Shown: positions 1-6,755, counted from the stretch's first letter. The stretch is DNA of 12,773 nt from Georgenia sp. (GCA_027322565.1 DAHVRG010000310.1:1-12773), one strand, 5' to 3'. Translations and numbers: made by a program. Notes: generated from the sequence alone by a model not told the origin.

Positions 1-959
1 ATGCCGGCACCCTTGTCCATCTCCGCGGCCGGGTGGGCGAGCACCGGCACCTCGACGTCGAAGATCGGGGAGCGGACCGTGGTGCCGAAGAGCGGCTGGT
101 AGCGCTCGTCGTCGGGGTGGGCGATGAGGGCGACGACGGCGGGCAGCAGCTCCGGCCTGGTCGTCTCGATGTAGACCTTGCCGTCCTCGACCTGCTCCAC
201 GCCCTCGCCGGCGGCGGGGTCGCTGAGGTGGAAGGCCACCCGGTGGTAGTGGCCGGGGTGGTCCCGGGCCTCGAGCTCGGCCTGGGCGACGGCGGTCTGG
301 AAGGTGACGTCCCACAGCCCGGGGGCCTGGGCCTGGTAGGCCTCGCCGCGGGCGAGGTTGCGCAGGAACGCGGCCTGGGCGACGAGCTGGGACTCCGGAC
401 CGATGGTCTGGTAGTGGTGCGACCAGTCCACGCTCAGGCCCAGGTGGCGCCACAGTTCCTCGTACTGCTTCTCGTCCTCCAGGGTCAGCCGCAGGCACAG
501 CTCGACGAAGTTGCGGCGGGAGACGGGCCGCTGGTCGGCGGCCTTGACGCTCTTGCCGTCACCGCCGTCGTGCGGCGGCACGAAGTCGGGGTCGTAGGGC
601 AGCGAGGGGTCGACGCGCACACCGTAGTAGTTCTGCACCCGACGCTCGGTGGGCAGGCCGTTGTCGTCCCAGCCCATCGGGTAGAAGACCTCGCACCCCG
701 TCATCCGCTTGTAGCGGGCGACGACGTCGGTGTGCGTGTAGGAGAAGACGTGCCCGACGTGCAGCGAGCCGGAGACCGTCGGGGGCGGGGTGTCGATGGA
801 GAAGACCTGGTCGCGTGTCGCGGTGCGGTCGAAGCGGTAGGTGCCCTGCTCACTCCATACCGCGTCCCACTTGTCCTCCAGGCCGTCGAGGCTCACCCGG
901 TCCGGGACGGACGGGGTGGGCAGCGGGTCAGCGGGGGTGGGCTCGTGCGCGTCGGTCAT
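1..959 (-). CDS. valS: Valyl-tRNA synthetase, N-terminal part (runs off left edge)
   Basis: Class Ia aminoacyl-tRNA synthetase that charges tRNA-Val in the cytoplasm. Reading the minus strand from ATG 959-957 gives 319 codons before the window edge. The start region reads MTDAHEPTPADPLPTPSVPD. The HIGH-type ATP-binding motif is HVGH at residues 67-70, preceded by TPPPTVSGSL, the usual ValS context. Further on are MGWDDNGLPTERRVQNYYGV and a stretch of the type RRNFVELC, which resemble the second ValS subtype (archaeal/rickettsial-like, common in actinobacteria); that subtype call is from memory of the family. The KMSKS motif and anticodon-binding domain lie outside the window. Upstream pairing to 16S rRNA is weak (GAAAG about 12 nt before ATG). 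It is divergent from the F420 oxidoreductase with 117 nt between the starts. Product identity is secure; whether the C-terminal part is intact cannot be seen. Confidence 0.95.
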   Translation of the reverse strand, partial: MTDAHEPTPADPLPTPSVPDRVSLDGLEDKWDAVWSEQGTYRFDRTATRDQVFSIDTPPPTVSGSLHVGHVFSYTHTDVVARYKRMTGCEVFYPMGWDDNGLPTERRVQNYYGVRVDPSLPYDPDFVPPHDGGDGKSVKAADQRPVSRRNFVELCLRLTLEDEKQYEELWRHLGLSVDWSHHYQTIGPESQLVAQAAFLRNLARGEAYQAQAPGLWDVTFQTAVAQAELEARDHPGHYHRVAFHLSDPAAGEGVEQVEDGKVYIETTRPELLPAVVALIAHPDDERYQPLFGTTVRSPIFDVEVPVLAHPAAEMDKGAG

Positions 960-1076
960 GGGAGCCGATTCTTTCACGCCCGCAGGGGGAGCGACCCACC
1001 GGCCCACCGCTGCCGCCTCCGGTCTTCTCCGGGGGCGTTGTCCCGGCCGGTCCGCGCCACCTGAGAGACTGGCGCC
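960..1076. other. Divergent intergenic region between valS and the F420 oxidoreductase
   Basis: These 117 nt must hold the promoters of both divergent transcripts, but no convincing -35/-10 pair is visible on either strand. The Shine-Dalgarno sequence for the plus-strand gene is weak (GAGAG at 1063-1067, nine nucleotides before ATG 1077). I see no T-box in front of valS, in contrast to ileS at the other end. Confidence 0.4.
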
Positions 1077-2075
1077 ATGGCACTGACGATCGGCTACGCC
1101 GCCGCGCTGGAGCAGTTCCATCCCACCGAGGTGCTCGAGATCGCCGGTCTGGCGGAGGAGCACGGGTTCTCCGGCGTCATGGCGGCCGACCACTTCCAGC
1201 CGTGGACCCCGACGCAGGGCCAGGCGTCCTTCGTGTGGAACGTGCTCGCCGCCCTCGGGGAGCGCACCCGCGGGGACATCGGCCCGGGGGTCACGGCACC
1301 GACGTTCCGCTACCACCCGGCCGTCGTCGCCCAGGCCTCGGCCACCCTCGCAGCGATGTACCCGGGCCGGCACTGGCTCGGCCTGGGGTCCGGGGAGGCG
1401 CTCAACGAGCACGTCGTCGGCGCCTACTGGCCCGAGGCCCCGGAGCGGATCAACCGGATGTTCGAGGCGCTGGACATCATCCGCAAGCTCTTCACCGCCT
1501 CGCTCGCGGGCCGGGACGCCAAGCACGCGGGCATGTACTACCGCCTGGAGTCCACCCGGCTGTGGACCATGCCGGAGGAGCCTCCGCCGATCTTCGTCGC
1601 CACCGGGGGCCCGGTGACCGCCCGCCGTGCCGGAAAGCACGCCGACGGCCTCATCACCGTGGGCGCACCGGTGGAGAAGGTCGCCGGCCTGCTCGACCGG
1701 TTCGCCGCCGGTGCCCGGGAGGCCGGCAAGGATGCGACGACCCTGCCGAAGATCATCCAGCTCCACCTCTCGTGGGCGCCGACGGAGGAGGAGGCCGTGA
1801 CGAACGCCGTCGAGCAGTGGCCCAACGGGGCGATGCGGTTCCCCAAGGCGGACATCCGCTCCCCGTTCGACTTCGCGGCGATGGCCCGGCTCGTGCGGCC
1901 GGAGGACTTCGCCGGGCGCATGGTGATCTCGGCCGACCCGGACGTCCACCGGGCCGAGATCCAGCGGTACGCCGACCTCGGCTTCGACCGCATCTACCTC
2001 CACAACGTCGGGCGCAACCAGCGCGAGTGGGTCGAGGTCTTCGGCCGTGAGGTCCTGCCGAAGGTGGTGCGCTGA
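1077..2075 (+). CDS. F420-dependent LLM-class oxidoreductase, G6PDH family
   Basis: A 332-residue TIM-barrel oxidoreductase of the luciferase-like class that uses deazaflavin F420 for hydride transfer. It aligns throughout with mycobacterial F420-dependent glucose-6-phosphate dehydrogenase (Fgd1): DHFQPW at 38-43 supplies the equivalents of catalytic His40 and Trp44, GSGEALNE at 104-111 supplies the equivalent of Glu109, and TFRYHPAVVAQ is the usual cofactor-loop context. However, where Fgd1 has TSGKGEEL with the phosphate-binding Lys198, this protein has TVGAPVEK. The second phosphate lysine (Lys259) also appears missing, while the Arg283 equivalent in GRMVISADP is kept. I therefore do not call it Fgd; the substrate is open. 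Its TGA overlaps the ATG of cofE by one base (TGATG), so the two are translationally coupled and the F420 link is supported by context. Confidence 0.9.
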   Translation: MALTIGYAAALEQFHPTEVLEIAGLAEEHGFSGVMAADHFQPWTPTQGQASFVWNVLAALGERTRGDIGPGVTAPTFRYHPAVVAQASATLAAMYPGRHWLGLGSGEALNEHVVGAYWPEAPERINRMFEALDIIRKLFTASLAGRDAKHAGMYYRLESTRLWTMPEEPPPIFVATGGPVTARRAGKHADGLITVGAPVEKVAGLLDRFAAGAREAGKDATTLPKIIQLHLSWAPTEEEAVTNAVEQWPNGAMRFPKADIRSPFDFAAMARLVRPEDFAGRMVISADPDVHRAEIQRYADLGFDRIYLHNVGRNQREWVEVFGREVLPKVVR

Positions 2076-2875
2076 TGCTGCTCGCCCAGGCTGTCGACGG
2101 GCTCCCGCCCGTCACCGGCGGTGACGACCTCGCCGCCCTCATGGCACCGGCGCTGCGCGACCTCACCTGGCCCGACGGGTCCGTGGGGATGGCCGAGGGC
2201 GACGTCGTCGTCGTCGCGAGCAAGGTCGTGGCCAAGGCCGAGCGGCGCCTCGTCGCCGCGCGCACCCGGGAGGAGCTCGAGGAGGTCATCGCCGGCCAGA
2301 CGGTGCGCGTCGTCGCCGAGCGCGCCCGACCCGACGGCTCCACGCTGCGGGTCGTGCAGACCCCGCAGGGGATCGTCCTCGCCGCGGCCGGGGTGGACAC
2401 CTCCGACGTCCCCCTCGGCACGGCGCTGCTCCTGCCGGAGGACCCCGACGCCTCGGCGAGGGCGCTGCGCCGCGGCCTGGACGCACGGCTCGGGGTGCGG
2501 CCCGGCGTCGTCGTCACCGACACCGTCGGGCGCCCGTGGCGCCAGGGGGTCGCCGACATCGCGATCGGAGCGGCCGGGGTCGTCGCCCTGCAGGACCACC
2601 GCGGGCGCCGCGACGGCTACGGCCGGGAGCTGCGGTCCACGGTCGTCGCCGCGGCCGACGAGATCGCGGCGGCCGCCGAGCTCGTCAAGGGCAAGGCCGA
2701 GGGGCGGCCGGCCGCGGTGGTCCGCGGGCTCGCCCACCTCGTGACCCGGGACGACGGCCCGGGTGCCCGGGTGCTCGCGCGGCCGGCCGAGGAGGACCTC
2801 TTCCGGGAGGGCTCGGCCGAGGCCTACGCCCGCGGGCTCGCCGACGGTCGCGCACGCCAGGATCGGATGCCGTGA
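2075..2875 (+). CDS. cofE: Coenzyme F420-0:L-glutamate ligase (stand-alone CofE)
   Basis: GTP-dependent ligase that adds the gamma-linked glutamate tail to F420-0 in the cytoplasm. The 266 residues cover a single CofE domain: EGDVVVVASKVVAKAE at 41-56, then VVTDTVGRPWRQGVADIAIG at 146-165 and the ligase core D-GYGRELRSTVVAAADEIAAAAELVKGK to about residue 207. In Mycobacterium the equivalent FbiB carries an extra C-terminal nitroreductase-like FMN domain that reduces dehydro-F420-0; that domain is absent here and the protein stops at the usual single-domain length. It starts on ATG within the TGATG overlap with the oxidoreductase and ends in a 4-nt GTGA overlap with the next gene, so the three are probably one transcript. 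No other F420 biosynthetic gene is in the window. A stand-alone CofE next to a metal-chelate-type importer is the pattern proposed for F420-0 salvage. Confidence 0.93.
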   Translation: MLLAQAVDGLPPVTGGDDLAALMAPALRDLTWPDGSVGMAEGDVVVVASKVVAKAERRLVAARTREELEEVIAGQTVRVVAERARPDGSTLRVVQTPQGIVLAAAGVDTSDVPLGTALLLPEDPDASARALRRGLDARLGVRPGVVVTDTVGRPWRQGVADIAIGAAGVVALQDHRGRRDGYGRELRSTVVAAADEIAAAAELVKGKAEGRPAAVVRGLAHLVTRDDGPGARVLARPAEEDLFREGSAEAYARGLADGRARQDRMP

Positions 2876-3741
2876 CGCGGCACGGGCCGATCTGGTCCGA
2901 CGACACATCCTGCGCCGAGCAGCTCGACGACGAGATCAAGGAGCTGGGCCGTCAGATCGAGCAGGGGAAGAACGAGCTCGAATCCTTGTGCGCGGGGCGC
3001 GGCCGCGTGCGGAGATGGCGTGATCGGGAGCGGGTGCGGGCGCTCCAAGCACTGGTCGACACGCTGACCAACGCCTGCGCGGAAGCGGAGCTCGAGCAGT
3101 TCGAGATCTACGACAGACGGGGGATACCACATCGCGTCGAGACGGAGATCACGTCCGAGTTCTTGCCGAGGAACGATCCGCTCACCCTGCTCCGGCTCCA
3201 GGACATCGCCGACAGCGTCGCCGAAGAGTTCCGGCTCCGGGTTCAGCACCAGCCAGGCGATACCGCGGACGGCTACTGGCTGAAGCGAAGGCGCGGAACC
3301 AGCAGTAGATGGGCTGAGTCCCTCGCGCAGGAGGCACTCGACAGGGCATACGCGCACCCCGTTCCTGAGGGAACGCGGCTGCTGCGCAGTATCGGGCTGC
3401 CAACGGAGCCGTGTCTCCGGACCCTCGCCGACGAGTACACCACCTGGGACGTAGGTGACATCGTGACGATCCCAGCGGGAGCGTCCACCAGCGCTCACGG
3501 CAAGAGCTGGCTCGGAGCAGCTGGAGTGCTCTGGGTGATCGACAAGGTTCCCCGGGCGGTGCCCATCATGAGCACGTCGCTGCGGAACGAGTTCGAGGTC
3601 TTCACCGTGGACGGCCTCGTCTGTCGGGTCCTACGCGCCGGGGACCGCTCGATGGTGGGCAGCCGAGCGGCAAGAGCCTCCTGGGAGCGGGCGTACGTCC
3701 TCGAGGTCGTCGACACGTTCCCGCCTGTAGCCGCAAACTAG
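2872..3741 (+). CDS. Putative ADP-ribosyltransferase-fold protein (R-S-E class)
   Basis: A 289-residue protein starting on GTG 2872 in a GTGA overlap with the cofE stop. The frame is open upstream to 2536, but that part is a shadow of cofE. Residues 10-80 are charged and helical, probably coiled coil, with no signal peptide. The C-terminal half carries, in order and spacing, the R-S-E signature of ADP-ribosyltransferases: an Arg in TRLLRSIG (R172), an STS strand in GDIVTIPAGASTS (S205-T206-S207), VLWVIDKVPRAVPI (a strand typical after STS), and ExE as NEFEVF (E240-F241-E242) followed by GLVCRVL. ExE is the arrangement seen in arginine-modifying family members. Such enzymes transfer ADP-ribose from NAD+ to a target; the target here is unknown. 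Base composition differs from its neighbours: by hand count 36/60 GC at 3121-3180 and 40/60 at 3301-3360, against 46/60 at 2641-2700 in cofE, and it uses rare codons such as ATA (codon 85) and CTA (codon 254). It is likely acquired. No cognate immunity gene is visible. The fold call rests on motifs only. Confidence 0.62.
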   Translation: MTRHGPIWSDDTSCAEQLDDEIKELGRQIEQGKNELESLCAGRGRVRRWRDRERVRALQALVDTLTNACAEAELEQFEIYDRRGIPHRVETEITSEFLPRNDPLTLLRLQDIADSVAEEFRLRVQHQPGDTADGYWLKRRRGTSSRWAESLAQEALDRAYAHPVPEGTRLLRSIGLPTEPCLRTLADEYTTWDVGDIVTIPAGASTSAHGKSWLGAAGVLWVIDKVPRAVPIMSTSLRNEFEVFTVDGLVCRVLRAGDRSMVGSRAARASWERAYVLEVVDTFPPVAAN

Positions 3742-3786
3742 CTCCACTCGGAGAGGAGCAGACTAGCTCCGCTCGTAGAGGAGCAG
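3737..3786. repeat. 25-bp tandem direct repeat at a convergent gene junction
   Basis: Two abutting 25-bp copies, 3737-3761 and 3762-3786, match at 23 of 25 positions. The right copy is the authentic 3' end of the importer ATPase gene (minus strand, LLLYERS-stop). The left copy reads LLLSEWS-stop on the same strand, one frame over, and contains the TAG stop of the ADP-ribosyltransferase-like gene at 3739-3741. Each copy can form a small hairpin, GCTCC-9 nt-GGAGC (3741-3759 and 3766-3784), which might help transcription end in this convergent junction, but there is no T-run. The duplication marks a likely recombination boundary. Confidence 0.85.
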
Positions 3787-4590
3787 GTCGCGCCCCTCGA
3801 CGACCACCCGGCGGGCCCGCACCCCGTAGACCCGGGAGACGAGCTCCTCGGTGAGCACCTCGGCGGGTGGCCCGGCGGTGACCACCTCACCGTCGTCGAG
3901 GACGACGACGTGCGCGCAGTACCGCAGCGCGTGATTCAGGTCATGGAGGGCGGCCAGCACGGTGCCCCCGGCCGCGGCGAGCTCCTCGGCGAGGTGGAGG
4001 ACATCGAGCTGGGCAGCGACGTCGAGGTGGTTCGTCGGCTCGTCGAGGAGGAGCAGGCGGGGCGCCTGGGCCAGGGCGCGGGCGAGGTGGACCCGCTGGC
4101 GCTCGCCACCGGAGAGGGTGGCGACGTCGCGGCCCGCGAGGTCGGCCGCACCCGCCCGGCGCAGCGCCTCGTCGGCGACGGACAGGTCCTCCGCGGAGTC
4201 CGACCCCCAGGCCGGCCGGTGCGGGATCCGGCCGAGGAGGACGACGTCGGTCACGTCCATCGCGACGGGGGCGGCCGAGTCCTGCTCGACGAGCGCGAGC
4301 TCACGGGCCCGCTCGCGGCGGGAGAGGGAGGCGAGCTCCCGGCCGTCGAGCAGGACCGCGCCGGCGTCCGGTTCGAGCGCCCCGACGAGCAGCCGGAGCA
4401 GCGTCGACTTGCCCGAGCCGTTGGGACCGACGACGGCGCTCACCTGCCCGGGTGGCAGCTGGGCGGCCACCGACCGCAGGACGGTCCGCTCCCCGAGGTC
4501 CAGGCGCAGCCGGGCCACGGTGAGCTCGGCGGCGCCGCGCGTCGTCCCGGCCTGCGGCGTCGGCGGCCGCGTCGTCGTCCGGTCGCTCAC
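3763..4590 (-). CDS. ABC importer ATP-binding protein (proposed F420-0 transporter)
   Basis: A 275-residue ATPase of the FecE/BtuD type that powers type II uptake of large cofactors or metal chelates at the inner face of the membrane. It has all ABC motifs: Walker A GPNGSGKST at 55-63, Q-loop VEQD near 101-104, signature LSGGE at 159-163, Walker B LLLLDEP at 179-185, D-loop NHLD and switch histidine H216 in ALHDLNH. It begins on GTG 4590, overlapping the permease stop by 4 nt (GTGA), so it is the last gene of a binding protein-permease-ATPase operon. The substrate is inferred from the cofE neighbour: a three-gene actinobacterial cassette of this kind was proposed to import F420-0 because genomes carrying it often keep only cofE of the F420 pathway. 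Vitamin B12, haem or siderophore uptake cannot be excluded from sequence alone. Confidence 0.93.
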   Translation of the reverse strand: MSDRTTTRPPTPQAGTTRGAAELTVARLRLDLGERTVLRSVAAQLPPGQVSAVVGPNGSGKSTLLRLLVGALEPDAGAVLLDGRELASLSRRERARELALVEQDSAAPVAMDVTDVVLLGRIPHRPAWGSDSAEDLSVADEALRRAGAADLAGRDVATLSGGERQRVHLARALAQAPRLLLLDEPTNHLDVAAQLDVLHLAEELAAAGGTVLAALHDLNHALRYCAHVVVLDDGEVVTAGPPAEVLTEELVSRVYGVRARRVVVEGRDLLLYERS

Positions 4591-5702
4591 AGCCGGCTCC
4601 GACGCAGGAGGACCGCGAAGACGGGAGCTCCGATGGCGGCGGTGAGGATACCCACGGGCAGCTCCCGGGGGTCGAAGAGCGTGCGGGCGGCGGTGTCGGC
4701 GAGGAGGAGGAACAGTGCGCCGACGAGGGCCGCCACGGGCAGCACCCGGTGGTTGCGCGCCCCGAGGACGAGACGGGCCGCGTGCGGCACGACGAGCCCG
4801 ACGAAGCCGATCGCCCCGCACACCGAGACGAGGACGGCGGTGAGCAGCGTGACGAGGACGAGCAGCACCCAGCGCGCGCGGCGGACGTCGATCCCGAGGG
4901 AGGCCGCCGAGACGTCGCCGAAGGCGAAGGCGTCCAGCACGCGGGCCCGGGAGGCGAGCACCCCGCCGAGGACGACGGTCCCGCCGAGGGCGAGCAGCGC
5001 CTCGGGCCAGGTGATGCCCCCGAAGGAGCCGAGCAGCCAGGAGAGGATCTCCCGGTAGGAGTCGCCGGTCGCGGACCAGAAGATGACAAAGCTGACGAGG
5101 GCCGAGCAGGCCTGGCCGACGGCCACCCCCGCGAGCACGGTGCGCACCGTCGGCAGCCCGCCGCCGCGGCCGGCCGCGAGCAGCAGCGTGACGGCGAGCG
5201 CCCCGACGGCCCCGACGAACGCCGCGACCGGCAGGAGCACGGTCAGCCCGAGCACGAGCACCCCGACGGCGCCGAGCGAGGCACCGGACGAGACGCCGAG
5301 GAGGTAGGGGTCGGCCAGCGGGTTGCGCACGACGGCCTGCATCACCGTGCCGGCCACCGCGAGGCCGGCACCGACCGCCGCTGCGGCGACCACGCGGGAG
5401 CCGCGGCCCTGCCACACGATCGCCTCCTGCACCGGGGTGAGCGGGTCGGCCGGGCAGCCGACCCCGGGGAGCAGGGCCGAGCACACGTGGTGCCAGGCCG
5501 AGGCCCACACCTGGCCCAGGCCCACCGACGCGGGCCCGACCGTGACCGCCCACGTCATCGCGAGGCCCAGCGCCCCGAGGAGGACGAGGGCGAGCACCCC
5601 GGTCGCGGGGCCACCCCGCCGGTGCGCGTCCCGCCGTCCACCGGGCCTGCGCCGACCGGGGCGCGTGGCGGGGCGGGCCGGAGTCCTGGCGGGCGCGCTC
5701 AC
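4587..5702 (-). CDS. FecCD/BtuC-family ABC permease (proposed F420-0 transporter)
   Basis: A 371-residue integral membrane protein, one half of the homodimeric translocation channel of a type II importer. After a cytoplasmic Arg/Pro-rich leader of about 30 residues come many hydrophobic helices. Family landmarks are RGSRVVAAAAVGAGLAVAG, QAVVRNPLADPYLLGVSSGA (the strongly conserved FecCD motif), the ATPase-coupling segment around LGIDVRRAR, GAIGFVGLVVPHAARL, and DPRELPVGILTAAIGAPVF near the C-terminus. The start is GTG 5702, overlapping the binding-protein stop by 4 nt (GTGA), and its own stop overlaps the ATPase GTG by 4 nt. This spacing implies coupled translation and fixed stoichiometry. 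The long basic leader is somewhat unusual for the family. Substrate assignment rests on context with cofE as for the other two subunits. Confidence 0.93.
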   Translation of the reverse strand: MSAPARTPARPATRPGRRRPGGRRDAHRRGGPATGVLALVLLGALGLAMTWAVTVGPASVGLGQVWASAWHHVCSALLPGVGCPADPLTPVQEAIVWQGRGSRVVAAAAVGAGLAVAGTVMQAVVRNPLADPYLLGVSSGASLGAVGVLVLGLTVLLPVAAFVGAVGALAVTLLLAAGRGGGLPTVRTVLAGVAVGQACSALVSFVIFWSATGDSYREILSWLLGSFGGITWPEALLALGGTVVLGGVLASRARVLDAFAFGDVSAASLGIDVRRARWVLLVLVTLLTAVLVSVCGAIGFVGLVVPHAARLVLGARNHRVLPVAALVGALFLLLADTAARTLFDPRELPVGILTAAIGAPVFAVLLRRSRL

Positions 5703-6703
5703 GGCGCCCCCGGGAGGGCGGCGAGCTGCTCGGTGAGGTCGACGACGGCGGCGACGTTGCGGACCCCGGCCTCGGTCGCGGGGAACGGGACGGTGAGGTA
5801 GCGCTGCTCATGCACGGCGGGCAGCGCGGCCGTCACCGGGTTGGTCTCGAGGACCTCGATCTTGTGCTCGGCGGTGTTCCACGCGGAGTCGACGAGGACG
5901 ATGACGTCGGGGTCCCGTTCGGCCACCGCCTCCCAGGAGAGCGACGTCCAGGTGTCCTCGACGTCGGCGGCGATGTTCTCCAGGCCGGCGGCCGACATGA
6001 TCATCTGGGGGGCGCCGATACCGGCGCCGACGAACGGGGTGTCCGAGCCGGAGGAGTACCACAGCGCGCTGAGGCCGGCACCGGCCGGGGTCACGGCATC
6101 GAGGGCGGCGCGCTGCTCGGCGACGAGTGCGGTTGCTTCCTCCTCGGCCCCGAGCATCCGCCCGACCTCCTCGATCTCGGCGAAGACGTCCTCGAAGGTC
6201 AGCGGGTCGGGCTGGTGCTCGGGGGCCTGGCAGGCAGCCGGAGAGACGAAGGTGGAGATCCCGAGCTCCTCGTACCCGGCGCGCTCGCCGGCGCCGTCGG
6301 CGGAGAGGTTGGACTCCCACCCGGCGTAGACGAGGTCGGGTGCGAGCTCGAGGACGGCCTCGCGGGACGGGTTGCGCTCGGCGAGGACCGGTGGCTCCGG
6401 CACCCCGGGGGGCAGCGGCCCGTCGAGGAAGGCGGTGCCGACGAGGCGGTCGCCCGCGCCGAGCGCGACGACCATCTCGGTGGCCGAGGACTTGATCGTG
6501 ACGATCCGCTCCGGCGGGGCGTCCAGCGTGGTCTCGGTCCCGCAGCTCGACACGGTGACGGGGAAGCCGGCGGCCTCGGCGGACGGTGCCTCGGCCGAGC
6601 CGGGTGTCGGCGCGGCGCCGGCGTCGTCGCCGGTGGTGCCGGCACAGCCGGCGAGGAGGGCGAGGGCAGCGAGCGAGACCAGGGCGGGGGACGGACGGGG
6701 CAC
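5699..6703 (-). CDS. Substrate-binding lipoprotein of the proposed F420-0 ABC importer
   Basis: A 334-residue periplasmic-binding-protein-type lipoprotein anchored on the outside of the membrane, where it captures the substrate for the permease. It starts on GTG 6703 with GGAG five nucleotides upstream. The signal peptide is short and ends in lipobox LAGC with the lipidated Cys at residue 20, followed by a low-complexity Ala/Gly/Pro/Glu linker to about residue 45. The mature part has the cluster A-2 (BtuF/FepB-like) pattern: PPERIVTIKSSATEMVVALGAGDRLVG, then RNPSREAVLELAPDLVYAG, the long linker helix region, and ERDPDVIVLVDSAWN. It is first in the binding protein-permease-ATPase operon. Proximity to cofE and an F420-dependent enzyme makes F420-0 the leading ligand candidate; corrinoids or siderophores are the alternatives. 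The leader holds a dyad (6720-6731) and a strong hairpin region (6756-6806). Confidence 0.9.
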   Translation of the reverse strand: MPRPSPALVSLAALALLAGCAGTTGDDAGAAPTPGSAEAPSAEAAGFPVTVSSCGTETTLDAPPERIVTIKSSATEMVVALGAGDRLVGTAFLDGPLPPGVPEPPVLAERNPSREAVLELAPDLVYAGWESNLSADGAGERAGYEELGISTFVSPAACQAPEHQPDPLTFEDVFAEIEEVGRMLGAEEEATALVAEQRAALDAVTPAGAGLSALWYSSGSDTPFVGAGIGAPQMIMSAAGLENIAADVEDTWTSLSWEAVAERDPDVIVLVDSAWNTAEHKIEVLETNPVTAALPAVHEQRYLTVPFPATEAGVRNVAAVVDLTEQLAALPGAP

Positions 6704-6719
6704 GGCGACTCCAGGGCAG

Positions 6720-6731
6720 GTTCGGTCGAAC
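6720..6731. promoter_or_regulatory. Candidate operator: 12-bp dyad upstream of the importer operon
   Basis: GTTCGGTCGAAC is an inverted repeat of GTTCG and CGAAC with a 2-bp centre, placed just upstream of the Shine-Dalgarno of the binding-protein gene. Its position would let a dimeric repressor block the operon. A dyad this short could also occur by chance. Confidence 0.3.
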
Positions 6732-6755
6732 TCTGCGCAGTCACAGCGCCGCGCT

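Noticed and set aside
33..1064. A long plus-strand reading frame opposite valS.
   Set aside because: It is the reverse-strand shadow of the real valyl-tRNA synthetase frame, has Gly/Val/Leu/Arg-biased composition and no recognisable domain.
1020..1070. On the minus strand CTCTCAGG followed by GGACCG and CCCCGGAG resembles the 3' half of a glycine riboswitch upstream of valS.
   Set aside because: The required 5' half (GCCGAAGG-GCAA type core) is absent; the sequence that would have to supply it is the coding start of the F420 oxidoreductase. Glycine control of valS would also make little sense.
2536..2871. Upstream extension of the ADP-ribosyltransferase-like reading frame to 2536.
   Set aside because: The extra 112 codons are Arg/Gly/Pro-rich shadow sequence of cofE. 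GTG 2872 in the GTGA overlap is the natural start.
3737..3786. The 25-bp repeat as attL/attR sites of an integrated element.
   Set aside because: The copies abut rather than flank DNA, no third copy is seen near 2872, and there is no integrase or tRNA gene in the window.
3763..5811. A 682-residue minus-strand reading frame that could be read as a fusion ending in the ABC ATPase.
   Set aside because: The N-terminal 407 codons are Arg/Pro-rich shadow of the permease gene in another frame; the ATPase starts at GTG 4590.
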